This document shows, piece by piece, positions 59,224 to 64,000 of a DNA stretch of 64,000 bases. Under the pieces are notes generated by a model. That model saw only the letters and a program-made list of their open reading frames with translations, was not told where the DNA came from and ran no database searches. The stretch is from Conoideocrella luteorostrata (taxonomy: Eukaryota; Ascomycota; Sordariomycetes; Hypocreales; Clavicipitaceae), in the NCBI GenBank assembly GCA_032433595.1, contig JASWJB010000062.1, forward strand, positions 62,001-126,000. The letters run 5' to 3'. How positions within the stretch are numbered: the stretch's first letter is position 1; each line of letters begins with the position of its first letter. The position numbers and the translations under genes were made by a program.

Positions 59224-62200
59224 ATGATGAGCGATGATTCGCAAACAACAGCCCTGACCCCTAGCAGGATCATGCGGCATCAACAGCAAGGGATGGACGG
59301 GCCCATAGAAGATCTCGGAGTTGGAGCCCCAGTGCCACTCAATAGGACCTATCTTGCGAAGCCTTCGCGGCCAGAGTTGAGCAGCCGGCGTAGCTCTACC
59401 ATGAGCATCGCACAGATTGATCAGGTACTTTCTGAAGACGGTTTCGATGCCGATACTTGTGGGGTCTCTGAGATTCGAGACGGATTATTTGATGCTATAT
59501 TTCTAAAGCCTTTGAACCTTAACCTGGAGAGCCTTCTACAGCAGGCAAGAAACACTCTGCCAAATGCTTTTGACAAGTCGTCTCCATTGGCAGCTAAAGC
59601 CTTTCTCCCAAGGCAGCTACATCAGCTGAGCTCCTTGTTTCGTCAGATAACAACTACACGAGCAGGCATTCAACTGTTGAAAACTTTTCTAGCTTTCTTC
59701 ATTGCGTACGTAATGTGTCTCGTACCGGATGTAAGAGACTGGCTTGGTCGATATTACTACATGATGGTAATTTCAGTTATTTTGAATCACCCAGCCAGAA
59801 CAATTGGAGCACAAATTGAAGGCACGATCTTTACCATTGTTGGAACAGCCATTGGATTGTGCTGGGGTGTGATCGGTCTACTTCTTTCAACTTCTACAAT
59901 CGCAGCTAGTGCTGGATATGGAGGCATCCTAGCTATGTTTCTTGCTCTGTTCATGTTAGTTATGGCTTGGACTCGTGCTTTCTTCATCCGGTTTTATCAG
60001 GTAGTGCTTTGTGCCGGTATTTCCATCATGTTTACGACGCTAGCGGAAACGAATAGCCAAAAAGTTTCATGGAACAAGCTGCGTGGCTATGCCGTTCCTT
60101 GGCTTTTTGGTCAAGCTATTGCATTGCTCATTAACCTTCTCATATATCCCGATGCGGGAGCTAGAGCCCTTGCCATCAGTCTCCACCAATCATTAAATAT
60201 CATGCAGGTTCGTACCATTGTATGTCGAAGCAAAACTGAAGTTATAATTGGCTTATTCTGTTTAGGTTATAGTTGAAGCCCCTCGCACTCCGGATAGCAG
60301 GCGCAGGCGGAGGCTGGCTACCACATTTGTAGACCTTTCGGAGGCTTGTCGAGATGTGCGAACCAGCGTCACAATCTCGCGATTCAGACCAGACCATGCT
60401 GAACAGCTACGAAACAGCTTGCAAGCCGTGATACGGGCATTTTTATCTTTGGAAGCAGGAAACCATATCCTAGAACAATCAAACTCGGATGAATGCTTTA
60501 TGATCACAGTAGACTGCCCGGATGTCCAAGGGGCTGAGGAGAAATCAGGACATCAACTCGAGAATTCCGCCGACTCTGACTATGAGACAGCCCACGCTAG
60601 TCGCAGGATATTCGGGCTTCTCCAAACACACACAAAGAACCTTCTATCTTCTATGAAAGAAGCTTTGCAAACATGTGATGCCGCATTAATGGATGTTTCT
60701 GGATATCGGCAATATTTTGGCCCGTCTCCAGTTATATCATCTCATATTGAGTCTATGGAAATCAAGATAAGACATGCCAGGGCCGCCTTCGACATCATAG
60801 AGACTGACGTTCTTAATTCAAAATACCTGTCTATATCATCCATTCCCGACCAGACTGTGGTTCAGCTCCTAGTATTTGCCAGACACGTACGCGAGGCAGT
60901 CTCCAAAGTCGAAGCTCTCCTAGAGCAGGTCGCTTCAATACAACGAGTTTCGAATTGGCCAAAGCTATATCTCCCATCATATCCAATTCGGAAGACACTT
61001 CATTGGACTAACGCGCAAGTGCGACATGATCGTGGTGGCGTTGCTGCGGGCTCTTACCAAAAAACATTCACCGAGATTGCGCACTTAGTTGACCATATTA
61101 AATCACTCGAATACACTCGCAAATCTGATTCTCGGAAGGAATCAAAGCAAGCTCAATTGCAACATGATACAAGCCATATCTCCACTGATGACGATACAAA
61201 TGCCAGAATTGATGAAAGTGCGAATATCAACCCCAGCTCAACGAAAAGAAGGCTTCGATACAAAATTTGGAAGGGCTTGTATCATCTCCAAGGGTTTGAA
61301 AGCAAATACGCCTTCAAGGTCTGCCTTGTAACATCCCTTTTGTCAATACCATCATACCTTCCGCAGAGCAACGGATGGTGGGATAAATACGAGGTATGGT
61401 GGGTGGTTGTCATGAGCTGGGCAGTCATGCATCCCACGGTAGGAGGGAACTTGCAAGATCTTGTTACAAGGTCCTTAGTGGCAATATTCGGAGCTGTCTG
61501 GAGTGGCGTGGGCTATGCCGCCGGCAATGGCAATCCGTATGTCACAGGGGTTTTTGCAGCAGTGTATATGGCTCCTATGCTGTATCGATACACAATCAGC
61601 TCTCATCCAGTAAGTCCACCGAGCAGTTTGCTCCTCTCGCGCACCAAATTCTCTAACAACGGTGTTCTTTCAGCGTTCCGGTTTGGCTGGCTGCCTCTCC
61701 TTCACGGTAGTCTCTCTGGGCTTGCAAGCTCACGGTGGTGGCTCCTCCCCGGCAATGCTAGCATTGCTGAAAGGACTCTCTTTTTTCCTCGGCACTGCTA
61801 TTCCTATACTTGTAAACTGGGTGCTTTGGCCCTTCGTGGCGAGACATGAGCTACGAACCGCCCTGTCATCGATGATGATATTTATGAGCATCTTATACAG
61901 AGGTAACTAGTTACGCATTGAGAAGACCACCGCAGACACACGCCCACATAAGCACAGCTGACTTTGTCATAGATGTAGTTGCAAAATATGTATATTTTCG
62001 CGATGGCAAGGAACCCACCCCGGAAGATGTACAAAGATCAGAAATCCTAGAGGGCAGACTAAGAGAAGGCTTCGTCAGAATTCGCCAGCTTCTAGTAAGC
62101 CATCATCAAAAGCCCCTTTTTTTTTAAAAAAAACCCCCCCCCCAGTTTCCAGATCTAATTTGCCGCCACAAGGTCCTCACACGGCACGAAATCCGCCTTC

Positions 62201-62815
62201 GCGCACCATTCGATCCGCTCCCATATTCAGCCCTCTCGGACGCATGCGAGCGGTTCTTCGACTACCTAATCACCGTTCGTCAATCGGCCATATTTTACAA
62301 CCCAAGTTCCATCCGTGACGACCCAGTGGCCGCCGAGCAGCTCCTAAGCTACCGCCGAGATGCTGTAGCTGCCATCTTGGGCAATTTATACATTCTCGCG
62401 GGGGCTCTCAGGTCGCAGAGGAAAGTTCCGGTACGTCATAGCACACGGAGCCTGCTCTTACCCTCAACCAGATACTAATTTTATTCCCAGCTCTACATGC
62501 CATGTGCGGCTGCTGCACGAAAACGCCTTTTGGTAAAGACAGCCGAAGTTGAAGAGCTCATGTCCACGCAGGCGCCGTCGGATAGCGCTAAGCGGCACAA
62601 GATGTGGCACGACATCTATAGCTATTCATATCACGAGAGTCTTACGGGATGCGTTGCCCAGCTGGAGGAGCTCGAAAAGTATACGAAGATCATTACGGGT
62701 GAACAAGGGTATGTCACTGCAACTCGCAGCACAGTCTCAAGACGCAGAATGTTAATGAACTCAATCTAGATTTGACGACGAATTCTCTGATGACGATGCA
62801 GATGAAGACACTTGA
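59224..62815 (+). CDS. BRE4-like membrane transporter (aromatic acid exporter superfamily)
   Basis: Seven exons: 59224-60207, 60266-61609, 61674-61902, 61973-62094, 62146-62430, 62491-62708 and 62770-62815. All are joined in frame by GT-AG introns, giving 1075 residues. The architecture fits fungal proteins with an ArAE-type N-terminal half, a BRE4-like C-terminal half and two membrane bundles. Residues about 140-310 hold six helices (FLAFFIAYVMCLVP to AIALLINLLIYPDAG). A long hydrophilic segment follows, then a second bundle at about 660-830 (VCLVTSLLSIPSYLP, WWVVVMSWAVMHP, GVFAAVYMAPML, AIPILVNWVLWPF). The cytosolic tail ends in the acidic DDEFSDDDADEDT. Yeast Bre4 is linked to brefeldin A sensitivity. 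The substrate here is unknown; organic anion export is the family expectation. The fourth intron contains a striking homopolymer series. Confidence 0.9.
62117..62143. repeat. Homopolymer series T9-A8-C10 inside an intron
   Basis: Nine T, eight A and ten C follow one another directly and lead into the AG acceptor at 62144-62145. Together they make up half of the 51-nt intron 62095-62145. Confidence 0.9.
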
Positions 62816-62930
62816 GATGACTAGTGGGCAGGAATAGCCAAATCTTTATTCAGTTAATACCCAATATGTATACGCCAATTCTGTATGCTCCTGTATCCAT
62901 GTGTTTGTACCATATGCAAAAGCCCCGCCT

Positions 62931-64000
62931 TTAAACATCCATATATGCGCCATTAGTCATTTCATTCAGAATATCCCTCGTAACCAGCTTCCCTTTCAAT
63001 AACGCCCTCTCCCCAATCCTCGCTTTCTTTGGTGATGGCCTACGATTCTCTTTGCCAGCAGCAGTGCTAAACACTCCCTTCTTCGGCACTTGTGCAGGAG
63101 ACTTCTTCGTCTTTGGCGATGGGCCAGCAGTCAAAGGTGTGCCAAGATCTTCAAACTGATGACTTTCCATGGCATCACCGGGCAAGTTATATATCCAGTC
63201 CCGTTCTTCCATCAAAGATATAAATCGACTAAGCATATTCTCCTTCCCGCTGTGTTTCAATGTATTCATACTCCCCACAACGAGCAGCTTTGTCTTGGCT
63301 CGCGTGAAAGCCACATTGATCCTCCTCCAATCCTTGAGCAAATCTCCAATATTGCATGCTTCGTTGCTTCGGACTAGACTAAGAACAATGACTTCCTTGT
63401 CACGTCCTTGAAAGCGGTCTGTAGTGTGCATTTCAACCCCGGCATAGACCTTCAGTTTTTCCTTCAAGAGAAATAGTTGGGCTCGGTAATGAGTCATGAC
63501 ACCAACCTCGGATGCTGGAACTCCTATAGTGAGTAGACTCTCTACCAGTTGTGCCACAATCCGAACTTCTGCTGAGTTCACTATTCGCTTCCCCTGAGCT
63601 TCCTCTCGAACAATAGGATGGATAGTATCCGTGTTGACGAAACGAACCCGAGTCTCACTCTCCAACAGGTCATACAGCCAGCATCGAGAGGAGCCAGCTC
63701 CAGTGCAAATGGACCGTGGGGTGTTAAGGCGGCCTAAAGATGAGGCGTTATAGTGAACTTGGCTGAGAGCATTCATGTTGGGAATGGGGAGTTTTTTCCG
63801 CCGCAGCGATTCTGTTCCGCATCGAAGCTTACCCTCATAGATCAAAGTGTTGCTAAGAGTCATGATGTCCTCACACATCCGATATTGATGCTCAAGGTTG
63901 ACAACGGCTTCCGGATGAGCATCAGAAAGAAGCTTGAATAAACTTACGTCCAGACCACCCTCTCGAGCTTCTTCGTTCCGCACGACTGGAGGCAACTGGT
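62931..64000 (-). CDS. DNA2: DNA2 helicase/nuclease, C-terminal part (partial)
   Basis: The frame is open from the right window edge to a TAA at 62931 (about 356 residues), so only the second RecA-like helicase domain and the tail are present. Superfamily 1 motifs: QLPPVV at the edge (end of motif III), EHQYRMCEDIMTLSN (motif IV), HTTDRFQGRDKEVIVLSLVRSN (motif V) and DWRRINVAFTRAKTKLLVVGS (motif VI). These match DNA2 better than other Upf1-like helicases because of the IGDLLKDWRR stretch. The tail is basic with SPKTKKSP and SPKKAR, likely CDK sites. DNA2 trims long Okazaki flaps and resects DNA ends. Its tail-to-tail neighbour is the BRE4-like gene, 115 bp away. Confidence 0.92.
   Translation of the reverse strand, partial: QLPPVVRNEEAREGGLDVSLFKLLSDAHPEAVVNLEHQYRMCEDIMTLSNTLIYEGKLRCGTESLRRKKLPIPNMNALSQVHYNASSLGRLNTPRSICTGAGSSRCWLYDLLESETRVRFVNTDTIHPIVREEAQGKRIVNSAEVRIVAQLVESLLTIGVPASEVGVMTHYRAQLFLLKEKLKVYAGVEMHTTDRFQGRDKEVIVLSLVRSNEACNIGDLLKDWRRINVAFTRAKTKLLVVGSMNTLKHSGKENMLSRFISLMEERDWIYNLPGDAMESHQFEDLGTPLTAGPSPKTKKSPAQVPKKGVFSTAAGKENRRPSPKKARIGERALLKGKLVTRDILNEMTNGAYMDV

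Overview
The window is nuclear DNA of a filamentous ascomycete, most likely a sordariomycete and plausibly Hypocreales. The reasons are short GT-AG introns (about 45-85 nt) with CTAAC/CTGAC-type branch points, genes on both strands with no operons, a Zn(II)2Cys6 regulator, a secreted tyrosinase, fungal complex I and DASH subunits, and an NLR-type gene relic. The species assignment is inference. All exon structures were built by eye from splice signals, reading-frame continuity and family resemblance; no transcript data were available.

Layout. 1-462: 5' end of a membrane protein gene running off the left edge. 2439-4756: Zn2Cys6 activator resembling TamA/DAL81. 4757-8616: no convincing gene. 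8617-9711: GNAT acetyltransferase gene with a suspicious splice acceptor. 10399-12395: secreted tyrosinase in six exons. 12396-15915: gene-free, rich in a short palindrome. 15916-18321 (-) and 18961-20283 (+): divergent pair MCM10 / RNase H2 subunit B, sharing a promoter with two ACGCGT boxes. 20824-21900: 3'(2'),5'-bisphosphate nucleotidase (HAL2). 22036-22802 (-) and 23983-25312 (+): divergent pair DASH subunit DUO1 / an unrecognised protein rich in CDK sites, whose shared promoter holds an E2F-like site and another ACGCGT. 26117-28706: SurE-TTL fusion (PBY1). 28707-35362: 6.6 kb without a supportable gene. 35363-39741: PMC1-type calcium ATPase. 41458-46490: an accessory patch of two decayed genes, an alpha/beta-hydrolase/NB-ARC/TPR NLR relic (-) and a serine beta-lactamase-like relic (+). 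50120-52150: Sir2/Hst1 sirtuin. 52834-55763: SCY1/SCYL2 pseudokinase with a GC-AG intron. 56480-57801: mitochondrial branched-chain aminotransferase. 58218-58767: complex I NDUFB11/ESSS subunit. 59224-62815: BRE4-like membrane transporter in seven exons. 62931-64000: C-terminal part of DNA2, running off the right edge.

Themes. Replication and chromosome genes are frequent (MCM10, RNase H2B, DUO1, DNA2, a CDK-site-rich protein, a sirtuin), and two divergent pairs have G1/S-type promoter motifs. The gene-free stretches share a dispersed palindrome built from CGGAGTAC/GTACTCCG, seen many times between genes and hardly at all in the well-supported coding exons. The 41-46.5 kb patch looks like a graveyard of fast-evolving genes, and all its recognisable nonsense codons could come from C-to-T change. 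No CRISPR array, rRNA, tRNA or intact transposon was found.
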